DNA from: Halobacteriovoraceae bacterium
GTDB lineage: Bacteria; Bdellovibrionota; Bacteriovoracia; Bacteriovoracales; Bacteriovoracaceae
DNA: 64,000 nt
Direction of reading: 5' to 3'
NCBI GenBank assembly: GCA_002707495.1
Contig: PAMZ01000018.1
Span: 62,001-126,000, forward strand
This document shows, in pieces, positions 8,824-17,784 of this stretch (positions are counted from its first letter, which is position 1; every line of letters starts with the position of its first letter). The position numbers were made by a program, and so were the translations under genes. The notes under the pieces were generated by a model that was not told the DNA's origin, searched no databases, and worked only from the letters and a program-made list of their open reading frames with translations.

Positions 8824-9480
8824 CTATAAGCTAAATCGTAAGAGAATATCTTTAATTGTCCTGAGATAAAATTTCTGATGAATATAGATAAACTGAATTC
8901 CCATTGGAAAAAGATAAAACCAGAAAAAAGGCTTAAATCCAGATAAGTTAAAACTCTTTTTAACACCAACCCATTGGTTATGGCTTGACCACCACATCAA
9001 TTGCAAAATGAGAAGCTCCCAACCAATTCCAGGATAGTTTATGGCGGCAATAAAATTATCGAACGCAAAAGTCTCATAGTAGAGAATCACTAGCCCAGGT
9101 AGCGAATAAATAAGGGAGCTTTTAATACTCACTATGCGAACAAGATCCTTATTTGGATCTTTAACACCACACCACTGAAGGCGCGATCGAAAATATTTAA
9201 AACCTATAAACCAATAAAAGGCAGCCCCAAGTAAGCCTCCAATCAAAAGAGTGCACCAGGTATTTATCCAAGAGTCATAGAGTGATAGAGCTGGATGCGA
9301 GATCTGAGACTCGAACTTGAGAATATATTTTTTAATCATATTCCCTTTGGTAATTAGGATGCCATAGGGAATTAAGAGCACAAAAAGAAACCACCTATTT
9401 CCAGAGGTTTGATTCAGGTAATCAATTGCTTTAAGCTCATTTTTCAAGTTTTCTCGTCTTTTGACTTTGTGTCCCATCAT
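8824..9480 (-). CDS. Predicted multi-pass membrane protein, unknown function
   Basis: A protein of 218 residues with about four hydrophobic segments, including RWFLFVLLIPYGILI, TLLIGGLLGAAFYWFIGF, IYSLPGLVILYY and FFWFYLFPMGIQFIYI. I do not recognise a family. The start used is the first ATG of the pair at 9480/9477. The frame is open to 9585, but that would cross the start of the divergent lipoprotein gene at 9518. No clear ribosome site is seen. Downstream, 8635-8823 holds no gene; it contains only an imperfect A/T-rich hairpin near 8642-8672. Confidence 0.55.
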   Translation of the reverse strand: MMGHKVKRRENLKNELKAIDYLNQTSGNRWFLFVLLIPYGILITKGNMIKKYILKFESQISHPALSLYDSWINTWCTLLIGGLLGAAFYWFIGFKYFRSRLQWCGVKDPNKDLVRIVSIKSSLIYSLPGLVILYYETFAFDNFIAAINYPGIGWELLILQLMWWSSHNQWVGVKKSFNLSGFKPFFWFYLFPMGIQFIYIHQKFYLRTIKDILLRFSL

Positions 9481-9517
9481 TTTTGCTATATAGTCACAAA
9501 AAATCAAGGAGTTGAAA

Positions 9518-9964
9518 ATGAAAGCCCTATTAATTGGATTATTTGTTCTTATTTCATGCGCGCAAACGGAAAAAGCTGTCGTCAAACAGGCTAAAAAACT
9601 AGAGCCAAAAACAATTGCTGAAAAGCGTGTTAAAATAAAAACGGTCTTAAATAATCATCCAGAATTTAGTAAATCACAAAGAGATAAAATTGAAAAAGTG
9701 TTAATGTCTGCGCTGGATAGGTCTGAAACTCTAAGGGCCAAAGAATCTCAACTGATTCAGCAGATTCTTAATAAAACTATTGTTGATAAAGGCTCATATA
9801 ATGAACTGCTCGCACTTAAAAGTGAGATCAATAAAGTCTACGAGCAGAAGTATTCAAACGTTGATAAAACTGTCAGCGAGCTTAAAGAGCTAATTGGGAT
9901 CAGTCCCAAAAATAATGCCATCACTGAAGAAATTGGTGGTATTGACCTCTTTCATAGAAACTAA
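9518..9964 (+). CDS. Small lipoprotein with helical/coiled-coil body
   Basis: A 148-residue lipoprotein: signal peptide MKALLIGLFVLISC with the lipobox LISC, then a lysine- and glutamate-rich helical body with heptad-like spacing. The ATG at 9518 has a good ribosome site (AAGGAG at 9506-9511). No family is recognised. It is transcribed alone, divergent from the membrane protein at 9480, and followed by a strong hairpin. A structural or envelope-spacer role would fit but is only a guess. Confidence 0.7.
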   Translation: MKALLIGLFVLISCAQTEKAVVKQAKKLEPKTIAEKRVKIKTVLNNHPEFSKSQRDKIEKVLMSALDRSETLRAKESQLIQQILNKTIVDKGSYNELLALKSEINKVYEQKYSNVDKTVSELKELIGISPKNNAITEEIGGIDLFHRN

Positions 9965-9989
9965 AAAAAAAGCCCCGCAATTGCGGGGC
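9963..9989 (-). terminator. Bidirectional hairpin terminator between convergent genes
   Basis: GCCCCGCAATTGCGGGGC (9972-9989) is a perfect 18-nt palindrome. On the minus strand it is followed by a run of nine T, ending the aminopeptidase transcript. On the plus strand it is followed by CTTGTTTA, a weaker T-run that can still serve the 9518-9964 gene. Confidence 0.88.
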
Positions 9990-10016
9990 CTTGTTTAATA
10001 TCTGCAGTAATTTAGA

Positions 10017-12701
10017 TCACTCTTTAGGCTTGTAAGCCGCAGTAATACTTTCTAGGCACCTTTGATTTTCCTGTAAAGCGATTCTCAATCGTTTTAATAC
10101 TCCTGCTTTTAATCGCCTCTTATTATCACTGATATATTCATCAAGCTTTTCAATTTGCTCTTTTGAACAGGTAGTAGGAAGAGCACCAGCAAATGTCATC
10201 GCTATATGTCCTTCCTTAGTATCATTAATAGGACCTATCTCTGCTAAATAAGTATCAAATATTTCCTCTTTTAGCTTTTTTTGCTCCATGGGAAATAAAT
10301 TGTAGATCGCTTGTTTAAGTTGAGAGAACGAATATTTTTCATCTTTATCTCTAAAGGCAGTAATCCATTTCTCTTTTACTGCTTTTTTATCATCCATAGC
10401 ATCTATAGCGATCATCGCCTCTTGAGCTCGACTTGAGTTGTCTCGACTTTTCTCTCGATCAAATTTCTGATTTCTCAGAGGATGCTCATATCTATTTAGA
10501 ACCTTAACAATTTTCCATCTCTTATCTTGATCAATTGTCAGTCCTTTAAATCTCACTTTTCCATCTAGTACTTTAACTAAATAATCCAAATCGGATTTAC
10601 TTTCACTAAGATTAACTAAAGCAAAGTATAAAAATTTCTGAGACTCACTTCCAGCTTTAGAACTGAGTAAACGTTTTTTTACAAGGTCATAAAGCTTTGA
10701 TCTGATTTCTTTTTTCTCTTGTTCGCTAAAATTTGCATCATGAAAAGCTATTGGTCTCACGCCTCTTCTCTCAGAGGTAACACTAGTTAAAATTTTATCT
10801 AAGATAATTGGATCTTTTTCTACTTCCAGTGCATTAAGGGCCATCGAATAGTATTTTTTATAGGAATATCTTCCGTAATAGACCATAGTCCAAATTTCAG
10901 TCCACATCATTTGGCGTAAAAAATCATCTCTAACTTGATTAATATCTTTTTCAAGAATCGCAAGCGACTTATCATCTAGATCCAACGTTATATAATCATG
11001 GTCATTATAGTTCGCATAGATAACTTCAGGACAGGCCATTTTATCAGGATTTGTAACTTGATAAGACTCCCCATCCATTTTTACTTTTGTCGATGCATAT
11101 ACCTTTAGAAAGTCACCTTCGGTTTTCAAAAAAGCAACTTCAAAAGAATGTGGTCTATAAGTATCTCCCGAAGATTTAGATTGTTTCAGCAATAGACCCT
11201 TAAACATTCCATCCTTACACTCTAAATTAGAAGCCGTAATACGGTTGACACCTGTCGACTCAAGCCATTTCTCTTGCCAATTACCAAGATCATAACCTGC
11301 ACCTTCGCTAAGTGCGCCAATAAAATCAGAAAGCTTAGTGTTTTCAGTTGCGTGTCTTCTAAAATAGATTTTCAGACCTTTTTTAAAAGCGTCTTCGCCC
11401 AGGTAGTAGTGAATTTGTTTTAAAGAAGAGGCTCCTTTTCCATAGGTAATTCCGTCAAAGTTAGCAAATGCTTGGTTTGTATCTGGAACCTCAGTCACTA
11501 TAGGATGAGTTGTTACAAGTTGATCTTCCCAATAAGCCCACTGCTTAGTCCCGTTGAAATCTCTCCAAGCGGTATCTTTAAACTCAGTCACTCGAGAAAC
11601 TCCAAGATTGGCGATATAAGTTGCAAAAGACTCGTTCAACCATAAATCATTCCACCAATCCATAGTCACGAGGTTTCCAAACCACATATGCGCCATTTCA
11701 TGAAAAATAACATTTGCATTTCTTCGTCTTAAAGCTTGAGTCTTTTCTCCCCTTGAAACATATCTCTCTGAGAATGTGACCGCTGCGACATTTTCCATTG
11801 CTCCGGCATTAAAATCCGGCACAATGAGTTGGTCATATTTTCCATAAGGATAAGAAACTCCAAAGTAGTCATCTAAAAATTCAAACGATTGACGAGTGAA
11901 AACCTGCCAGTCATTTATCTTTACATATTTTTTCATACTCTTGCGCATGAATAGTCTACTTGGATATTTCGCTTTCTTATCAGTTACGACGGCATATTCA
12001 CCAGCGTGAAGAGACCAAATATAAGTTGAAAATTTTGCACTTCTTGGGAATGTCCAGGTTTTCGTGTCTTTTTTAGTTTGAACAGATTCTTCCATCGCAT
12101 AAGTAGATACCACCCAGCTCTTAGGGGTAGTCACCCGCATTTTATAATGAGCCTTCAAGTTTGGCTGATCAAAGCAAGGAAATATTCTATTGGCATCATA
12201 AGGCTCTAAATCCGAGTAAAGATACACTCGCTTATCTTCTTTATCTATATACTTATAAAGACCTGAGCCATCTTTTGAGTAATCATGAGTGAAGTTTATC
12301 GTTATTTTGTTATAACCTTCTTTTAGATTTTTAGAAGGTATAGAGATGAAAATATTATCGTAGATTATCTTTTCACTTACTCCATTAACGCTAATCGAGG
12401 ATACTTTTCCTTTATTAAAATCAACTCTTAAGTCTTCGTCAGAATCTTTTAAGTCAAATTCAATGGCCACAGTTCCAGAAAACTCATCTCCTGTCCCCGT
12501 TAAGTCAAAGTCTAGATCATAGGATACTGTACTAACTCGCTCTTTTCTCTCTTCGGCATCTTCAAGTGTGAGAAGTGCTGGCTTTTCAGCTTCTTTAGCT
12601 TCAGCGTTTGTATTAGCATCAGATTTATTACCAGCAGACTTTTTGTCTGTTGCACAAGAAATCATTGCCACTAGCATTAAAAAACATAAAATCTTTTTCA
12701 T
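10017..12701 (-). CDS. M1-family metallo-aminopeptidase, lipoprotein
   Basis: An 894-residue M1 (gluzincin) aminopeptidase. It has the exopeptidase motif GAMEN (in FNAGAMENVAAVTF) and the zinc site HEMAH with the third ligand in NESFATY, 18 residues on, in the usual M1 arrangement. Unlike cytosolic PepN it starts with a lipoprotein signal (MKKILCFLMLVAMISC), so it would be anchored in the outer or inner membrane facing the periplasm or outside. The ATG at 12701 has a GGAG ribosome site. Such exported M1 enzymes trim peptides taken from outside, which suits a protein-degrading or predatory lifestyle (inference). The C-terminal helical ERAP-like region is present to the end. Confidence 0.92.
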   Translation of the reverse strand: MKKILCFLMLVAMISCATDKKSAGNKSDANTNAEAKEAEKPALLTLEDAEERKERVSTVSYDLDFDLTGTGDEFSGTVAIEFDLKDSDEDLRVDFNKGKVSSISVNGVSEKIIYDNIFISIPSKNLKEGYNKITINFTHDYSKDGSGLYKYIDKEDKRVYLYSDLEPYDANRIFPCFDQPNLKAHYKMRVTTPKSWVVSTYAMEESVQTKKDTKTWTFPRSAKFSTYIWSLHAGEYAVVTDKKAKYPSRLFMRKSMKKYVKINDWQVFTRQSFEFLDDYFGVSYPYGKYDQLIVPDFNAGAMENVAAVTFSERYVSRGEKTQALRRRNANVIFHEMAHMWFGNLVTMDWWNDLWLNESFATYIANLGVSRVTEFKDTAWRDFNGTKQWAYWEDQLVTTHPIVTEVPDTNQAFANFDGITYGKGASSLKQIHYYLGEDAFKKGLKIYFRRHATENTKLSDFIGALSEGAGYDLGNWQEKWLESTGVNRITASNLECKDGMFKGLLLKQSKSSGDTYRPHSFEVAFLKTEGDFLKVYASTKVKMDGESYQVTNPDKMACPEVIYANYNDHDYITLDLDDKSLAILEKDINQVRDDFLRQMMWTEIWTMVYYGRYSYKKYYSMALNALEVEKDPIILDKILTSVTSERRGVRPIAFHDANFSEQEKKEIRSKLYDLVKKRLLSSKAGSESQKFLYFALVNLSESKSDLDYLVKVLDGKVRFKGLTIDQDKRWKIVKVLNRYEHPLRNQKFDREKSRDNSSRAQEAMIAIDAMDDKKAVKEKWITAFRDKDEKYSFSQLKQAIYNLFPMEQKKLKEEIFDTYLAEIGPINDTKEGHIAMTFAGALPTTCSKEQIEKLDEYISDNKRRLKAGVLKRLRIALQENQRCLESITAAYKPKE

Positions 12702-12767
12702 AAAAGACACTCCATTTCTAATTTTTTAGAGTCTAAGGGTACTCAAGTGTTTAGATAGTTTCAAATC

Positions 12768-13499
12768 CTATAATTCGGATAATAATTTTTTAGCCTCTTC
12801 TTGATGCTTTGGGTCTGCAGGATCGATGACTTTGAGTCCGCCTATTTTTTCAAGAATTCCTTTCGCTTTGGATTTTTTATCGTTTTCAATAAGCCATTTT
12901 GCATAATCTAAATTGAAGGGAATAGATTCTGGTGCAAGCTCTGAAGCTTTCTTTAGAAGCTCACTACCCTTTTTCTTACTTGCCCAACCAAGTCCAAGTG
13001 GAATTCTCATGACTCGTGGCTTCTCAGCAAGTTTCAAATGAGCACGCCCAAGAATATAACTGGCCAAGGCTTTTTCATAATCGGTTGCTGACGATTGTTC
13101 TAAAGCTTTTGAAGCATCATCTTTAACTGCAAGGATCAAGGTTCTCGATTCTAGGATTCCTTTAAAAAGTGCTAATTTCCCACTCGCTGCAGCTCTTCTT
13201 AAGTAACCTTTAGCTGATTTAGGATGATTCTCAACTACCTTGGATGCAATTTTTTCAGCCTCTTCATAGAGCGCTACCTTCTTATCTTTATCTTCCATTT
13301 GGTCGGCTTTGAGGGCAATAAGTCTAGACTTTCGCGTTAAGCTCTCAAGGTCTGTAGGATTCCCGGAAAGAACCTGCTCTACTAACTTCTCAGCTTCAGC
13401 CAGCTTATTTTGTGCGATTAATTCATCAGCTTTATTTAACTCACAAAAACCCGAAGTCATGAAAGCCAAACTTAATGCTCCAATAAATAATATTCGCAT
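12768..13499 (-). CDS. Exported TPR-repeat protein
   Basis: A 243-residue protein with a signal peptide (MRILFIGALSLAFMTSGFC) and helical repeats of TPR type: LIAQNKLAEAEKLVEQVL near 27-44, AEKIASKVVENHPKSAKGYL, and a C-terminal KKASELAPESIPFNLDYAKWL. Such proteins are periplasmic scaffolds. The Cys at the signal end (SGFC) leaves open a lipoprotein, but the preceding residues are not a classical lipobox. The ribosome site AGAGGGG precedes ATG 13499. It lies 66 bp upstream of the aminopeptidase start on the same strand and may share its transcript. Confidence 0.72.
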   Translation of the reverse strand: MRILFIGALSLAFMTSGFCELNKADELIAQNKLAEAEKLVEQVLSGNPTDLESLTRKSRLIALKADQMEDKDKKVALYEEAEKIASKVVENHPKSAKGYLRRAAASGKLALFKGILESRTLILAVKDDASKALEQSSATDYEKALASYILGRAHLKLAEKPRVMRIPLGLGWASKKKGSELLKKASELAPESIPFNLDYAKWLIENDKKSKAKGILEKIGGLKVIDPADPKHQEEAKKLLSEL

Positions 13500-13548
13500 A
13501 CAAAATCCCCTCTTGCTTAAATCTTAAAATAGCCAGTAAAATGAAATT

Positions 13549-14454
13549 ATGAACTATTTTAAAATTTTGTCTACCAGAAGTCTTTTTTTACTGACCCTTT
13601 TATGTCTTACAGTATTGGTCGCTTTTTCTGAAAAAGTATTTGCCCAGACCACCAATCGTTACGAGCTATCTTATCAAACGATAGGCCAAACTAATGACGT
13701 CACGACCTCAAGTATTAATGGTCAAGCAGCCCATCAAATTTTTCTCGACGAAGAGGGCTCAAGTTTATTGACTGTGGCAGTAAACTTCTCAGATACAAGT
13801 CTAAAAGATGACGAACTTAGCGGAGAGGATAAAACTAGATCTCTAAAAACTTTTATTCCAAACCTTAGTCTGATGAAAATTCTAGATGATGAGTACTCTC
13901 TGATTGTTTATTTAAGACCGGGACTTTATGGAGACCTTGAAGGGGATTTAGGCAATGACTTTAGACTCGAGGGTGGTGCCGTTGTCACTAAGTATATGAG
14001 TGATCAATTGACCATGGGTCTCGGTGTAGGACGAGGAAGTAATTTAGGAAGAGATATGGTGGTTCCTCTTCTTCAATTCGTTTATTTTGCTAATAGTAAA
14101 GTCATTGCCAGAGGTGTTTTACCAGTAAGGGCTTCTGTTTGGTATATTCCAGATCAAAAATGGGAATTTGGAGCACTCTTTAGACTAGAAGGAGCTCTCT
14201 ACAATATAGAAGAGTCAGATATAGCAGACGTTGAGCAACTAGGCTTTGCCGCTGCTACAATTGGTGGTGGAGCACGTTATAACTTAGGTAGTAATAATTT
14301 TCTTTCTATGGAAGCCGGAATTACCGCCATGAGAAGATATGAGTTTAATGACGAGCGAGAAATTTTGGTTATGAGACTTGACTACGATCCCTTTGAGGAC
14401 AAAGAGCTCGATCGGGCACCTTACCTAAGACTTGGATGGATTCAAAAGTTTTAA
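13549..14454 (+). CDS. Exported protein, probable outer-membrane beta-barrel
   Basis: A 301-residue protein with a signal peptide ending about FSEKVFA-Q, followed by alternating hydrophobic/polar strands rich in Tyr, Leu and Gly (LGVGRGSNLGR, RLEGALYN, RYNLGSNNFLSMEAG). The sequence ends in a Phe-terminated strand, YLRLGWIQKF, the typical C-terminal signal of outer-membrane barrels. It resembles DUF6268-type barrels, but I cannot confirm a family. It is divergent from the TPR protein (49 bp gap) and followed by a strong terminator. Confidence 0.65.
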   Translation: MNYFKILSTRSLFLLTLLCLTVLVAFSEKVFAQTTNRYELSYQTIGQTNDVTTSSINGQAAHQIFLDEEGSSLLTVAVNFSDTSLKDDELSGEDKTRSLKTFIPNLSLMKILDDEYSLIVYLRPGLYGDLEGDLGNDFRLEGGAVVTKYMSDQLTMGLGVGRGSNLGRDMVVPLLQFVYFANSKVIARGVLPVRASVWYIPDQKWEFGALFRLEGALYNIEESDIADVEQLGFAAATIGGGARYNLGSNNFLSMEAGITAMRRYEFNDEREILVMRLDYDPFEDKELDRAPYLRLGWIQKF

Positions 14455-14476
14455 TTGTATTGATAAAATTGAAGAA

Positions 14477-14507
14477 AGGCTCGGGGGGAACTCCGAGCCT
14501 TTTTTTA
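14477..14507 (+). terminator. Intrinsic terminator after the beta-barrel gene
   Basis: The stem AGGCTCGG / CCGAGCCT (14477-14484 with 14493-14500) with an 8-nt loop is followed by six T. It sits 23 nt after the stop at 14454, immediately before the convergent gene ending at 14510. Confidence 0.88.
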
Positions 14508-14509
14508 TC

Positions 14510-15508
14510 CTAGTACCAGATGTCCGAACTTCTGGTAAAAGTCACATAAGTACTTCTACGACCTCGACTTCCGACACAAGTTGTTTCAAAATATTCTTCT
14601 GATCCTGTCCAATCATTTGAGTAATACCTTTTAGTTGTACACTGTCTTCCATCTCTTCTAAAAGATCGTCGACGTGTATCTTCCACATAATATCTTCGAC
14701 AATCAACACCACCATCTACATAAAATATTTCTCTGGAGTCAGCGATCTCAATCGCCCCCCAAGCGGCTACACCTACACCAGCTGCTGCAATAACATCACC
14801 TGCATCTCCACCGATAATAGCGCCACCAAGAATTCCAGCAATTCCACCTATCACAAGACGGCTACCTCTTCTATTTTGAGCTTGATCGACGACTTCCACC
14901 ACTCTTCTTTTTGGCTGCTCATAGCAAACTTCATAGGAGTGACGATCATAAGATGTTGTTCTTGTAACAGGAGCTGGTCTGTTTGCTCGACGCCTTGTCT
15001 GACCTCTTCGAGATGCCCCCTGTTCTTGCATACAATCGACTATTCTATTGTCTGGATATAAATCACCACAATAACGTTCAACTCTTATGCTATAAATTTT
15101 ATTTTTTGAAACTTCAAGACATTCAATTTTACTTCTATCCGATCTAGGTGAAGCACAAACATCTGCAGCTACTCTATCATAATTGCCGTTGGCAATTGCC
15201 TTTACACAATCCCCTTTGTTCATATCAAAACGTAAATTATGCTCACAAACACTAAGAGCATTACGATCAAAACTTGCATGAGCAATTCGACGCATACAAC
15301 TAAGCTTACTAAAACTTGTAACTTCGTGTTCTAGACAAATATTAAGGGCTCTTCTTTGCTCTCTTCCACCTCTGGCATTTCGAATAATTTGGCGGCATTC
15401 TCTTCGATCATCATTAAAGGACAATTCTCTTTGGCAATCATAACTGGAGACTTGGGCATTAGCCTGTATCCCAATAGCACCAATTGCTAACATAAATAAG
15501 ATTTTCAT
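14510..15508 (-). CDS. Exported Cys-repeat protein with C-terminal glycine-rich segment
   Basis: A 332-residue exported protein of unknown function. After a signal peptide (ending IQANAQ) there are about five imperfect repeats of roughly 30-35 residues from 20 to 160, each with a Cys pair, as in ALNICLEHE...LSCMRRIA and ALSVCEHNL...GDCVKAIA. An Arg-rich linker follows, then a Gly/Ala stretch near 222-252 (GGIAGILGGAIIGGDAG) resembling a glycine-zipper membrane segment, then a Cys-containing tail. The second ATG at 15508 is chosen because the AAGGA site abuts the first one. It is likely an envelope protein with several disulfides. Confidence 0.68.
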   Translation of the reverse strand: MKILFMLAIGAIGIQANAQVSSYDCQRELSFNDDRRECRQIIRNARGGREQRRALNICLEHEVTSFSKLSCMRRIAHASFDRNALSVCEHNLRFDMNKGDCVKAIANGNYDRVAADVCASPRSDRSKIECLEVSKNKIYSIRVERYCGDLYPDNRIVDCMQEQGASRRGQTRRRANRPAPVTRTTSYDRHSYEVCYEQPKRRVVEVVDQAQNRRGSRLVIGGIAGILGGAIIGGDAGDVIAAAGVGVAAWGAIEIADSREIFYVDGGVDCRRYYVEDTRRRSFRRDGRQCTTKRYYSNDWTGSEEYFETTCVGSRGRRSTYVTFTRSSDIWY

Positions 15509-15606
15509 TTTCATTCCTTTTTCTCGTTACTTAACTAGGGCCTAAAACCCAAATTTAATCTGAATATAGGACGAACTTAGACTTTAAGGTAGTAACAAGG
15601 AGTAAC

Positions 15607-15631
15607 AAAAAAAGGAGGTTCTAAAACCTCC
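15607..15631 (-). terminator. Intrinsic terminator for the 15692-16932 operon
   Basis: On the minus strand GGAGGTT-TTAG-AACCTCC forms a 7-bp stem with a 4-nt loop followed by seven T. It is 60 nt past the stop at 15692 and upstream of the next minus-strand gene. Confidence 0.82.
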
Positions 15632-15691
15632 CCAAGTATCTGATTTAATTAGTTTTTTATTCATCTGGTATCAAAAAGCACTCTGTAATTT

Positions 15692-16507
15692 TTATGATTC
15701 TCGCCGTTCTTTTTCATCCCATCTACCAGCAGTTTGTCTCAAAAAATAGATCAAAAAATAGCAGCAGACTAAGATTAAATTATCGACCAGTACAGTTTTA
15801 CTGTTGGCAGATAAAATAATTGGAAGGCTCAAAATAACGGGAATTTCTATCCATCGAGATATATCAAATTTTCGCAATACCCAAGCCACTAAGATTCCAA
15901 CAAAACTTAAGATGGCTGCCAATCCAAAAAAATCTCTTAGCTTTTGAAATATCTTAGAAAGATTTGAACCTGTTATTAAGCTATCATCGTGAATAACAAT
16001 ATTTTTATCTTGATCTATACTGACGAGACTTTTCATGCCTTGCTCGTTCATTGCCATAGCATATACCTTAAAAAAGGAACCTCCATCTTCATCGATAACG
16101 ACTTTTGCATCATCGGGAAGCATTTCTGGAGTAATTTTTATCCATTCAGACTTGAACTTTCCATTGTCAAAAAATAACTTAGGGCTATCGAAACAATTTT
16201 TAGTTAAATCTGAAGACTCTTTCTGTGCATTGAGAGCACTCAAATACTTCGAATCAATCTCAAAAGATTTCACGCCTATCGCATAATATCGATGAGGCTT
16301 TTGAGCTTCTGGATTGTAACCCATAAACTCAAAACATCCAGCATAGATTTTATTTTCAGAAAAAAAAGCGTCCTGAGCTGCATGAACAGCTGCTAATTGA
16401 ATTTTAGCCTCTGATACAAGGGCCTTTTTTCTAAAGTTTTTAAAGCTTGTGACTGAGACAATAGAACTATAGAGAAATAAACCTATGAAGAGCCCTGCTC
16501 TATACAT
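15692..16507 (-). CDS. Membrane protein with pilin-like N-terminal half
   Basis: A 271-residue protein of unknown function. The N-terminus has one membrane segment followed by KALVSEAKIQLAAVHAAQDAFFSENKIYAG, which resembles the helix-to-globule junction of type IV pilin-like proteins (SEAK..L..I..AQ..FF.E...Y). An extracytoplasmic domain with two Cys follows, then three C-terminal membrane segments (about 195-260). A pilin-like module joined to a multi-pass tail is unusual. It lies 17 bp behind the lipoprotein at 16525-16932 and probably shares its transcript. Confidence 0.6.
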   Translation of the reverse strand: MYRAGLFIGLFLYSSIVSVTSFKNFRKKALVSEAKIQLAAVHAAQDAFFSENKIYAGCFEFMGYNPEAQKPHRYYAIGVKSFEIDSKYLSALNAQKESSDLTKNCFDSPKLFFDNGKFKSEWIKITPEMLPDDAKVVIDEDGGSFFKVYAMAMNEQGMKSLVSIDQDKNIVIHDDSLITGSNLSKIFQKLRDFFGLAAILSFVGILVAWVLRKFDISRWIEIPVILSLPIILSANSKTVLVDNLILVCCYFLIYFLRQTAGRWDEKERRES

Positions 16508-16524
16508 TCGCTATTCTCACGCTT

Positions 16525-16932
16525 TTACTGACAACTAAACCCAGCATTAGATAGTTTATTTGCCACTCGATCTACAACCTCTTGGCAATAATCAAGATTA
16601 TTCTTAGCATTAGCAATGACATTTTCGCTGCCATCTTTGGAGTAAATGACTTCACAGCCTCCATCATCTGAAAATTTATTTTCAAGAGCTCTTTCAACTT
16701 CTCCAGAGGTACAAGTCACATTCTTTCCAAATTTCTTTCCAGTCAATTTTTTAGCCACTTCCTTTTTTTCAACTTTCTTCACTATTTCTTTTTCAATAAC
16801 TTTCTTTTCAGAAGCTTCATCTAATTCAACTTCTACTTCCTTTTTCACAGAAGTTGAACCACCGTCTTTTGTTGACTTTGTCGATGCACAACCAATAAGT
16901 CCCATTATTAGTAAGATCAAAATGATTTTCAT
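16525..16932 (-). CDS. Small Lys/Glu-rich lipoprotein
   Basis: A 135-residue lipoprotein: signal MKIILILLIMGLIGC with the lipobox LIGC, then a highly charged Lys/Glu/Val stretch (about 30-70), then a compact C-terminal domain with three Cys (TCTSGEVE, GGCEVIYS and the C-terminal FSC region, plus YCQEV). No family is recognised. The charged stretch could act as a spacer through the periplasm. 16933-17108 is a gene-free divergent region; it has a short palindrome, GTCGT-T-ACGAC, near 17085-17095, just before the next gene. Confidence 0.65.
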   Translation of the reverse strand: MKIILILLIMGLIGCASTKSTKDGGSTSVKKEVEVELDEASEKKVIEKEIVKKVEKKEVAKKLTGKKFGKNVTCTSGEVERALENKFSDDGGCEVIYSKDGSENVIANAKNNLDYCQEVVDRVANKLSNAGFSCQ

Positions 16933-17108
16933 AAATCCTCTCCTTGAGATTATTCAAAATAATATTATGGTTTAAAATTCTAACGCCTGCAAACTCTTAG
17001 TCATAAAATAAATTCATAGGAGATTTTTTTAAATCTTAAATGATGATATAACGCTTACAACCAAGGGTATAAAATTTAATTTAGTCGTTACGACGAACTG
17101 GAGTTTAC

Positions 17109-17516
17109 ATGAAGACCCTTGCTATTTTTGTCCTATTATCAATAAGTTCCTCAATTTTTGCCAACACAGATGCTCAGTTACTCATCAGAGAATTAGAACG
17201 AGAACTCGACACATGTATTGAGCAAGATTCAACTAGTATTGGAATGCGAATTTGTCTTGCAAATCAGTATGGGCAATTAGACGACCTTCTTAACAAAACA
17301 TATCGTGAACTAAGAGCTAGCTTGGAAGAAGGTCCAAAGAGTAAATTAATTCAATCACAAAGAGATTGGATCAAGTATAGAACCTCCAATTGTGAATTTG
17401 AAGGCTCAAGTGTCATGGGAGGCACAATGGAGACTATTATTATGATGGATTGTGATAATCAAATGACAATTGAGAAAATCAAACAATTAGATGCAAGATT
17501 AAATGGCCCGCAATAG
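17109..17516 (+). CDS. LprI/DUF1311-family exported protein
   Basis: A 135-residue protein with a signal peptide (ending IFA-NTD) and the DUF1311/LprI signature: LDDLLNKTYRELRASL, then SQRDWIKYRTSNCEFEG, a GG turn and a second Cys in MDCDNQMT. Some members of this family are reported as inhibitors of C-type lysozyme; most are uncharacterised. A GGAG ribosome site sits 5 nt before ATG 17109. It is transcribed divergently from the lipoprotein at 16932. Confidence 0.8.
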   Translation: MKTLAIFVLLSISSSIFANTDAQLLIRELERELDTCIEQDSTSIGMRICLANQYGQLDDLLNKTYRELRASLEEGPKSKLIQSQRDWIKYRTSNCEFEGSSVMGGTMETIIMMDCDNQMTIEKIKQLDARLNGPQ

Positions 17517-17563
17517 GGGTAGAAGAGTATACTAGGTTTTAGCATCAGGGAGGATGCATTTCT

Positions 17564-17779
17564 ATGACTTGGCAAAAAGAATCTGATCCTAAGAAGTTTC
17601 TTAAACGATTTGAAAACCAGCTAAGTGAGTACGAACCAGAGAATTGTCTCTTACTTTCACTTCTTCAAAGACTTTCGAAAAATCCAAAAATTTTTGGACC
17701 GACTTCAAACAGTATCTATAAAAAGATTGGCTACAACCCTGTGATAGACATGGATGTTATCAAATTCTCTCAGTCATAG
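17564..17779 (+). CDS. Small hypothetical protein, 71 residues
   Basis: A 71-residue soluble, Lys/Ser/Pro-rich protein without a signal peptide and with no recognised family. Support for it being real is the strong ribosome site AGGGAGG 10 nt before ATG 17564 and its position 47 bp after the LprI-like gene on the same strand. It ends 5 bp before the convergent gene at 17785. Confidence 0.5.
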   Translation: MTWQKESDPKKFLKRFENQLSEYEPENCLLLSLLQRLSKNPKIFGPTSNSIYKKIGYNPVIDMDVIKFSQS

Positions 17780-17784
17780 TACGC

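Noticed and set aside
8733-8969. 78-residue hydrophobic reading frame on the minus strand
   Set aside because: It overlaps the membrane protein gene 8824-9480 in another frame and mirrors its T-rich codons; no ribosome site.
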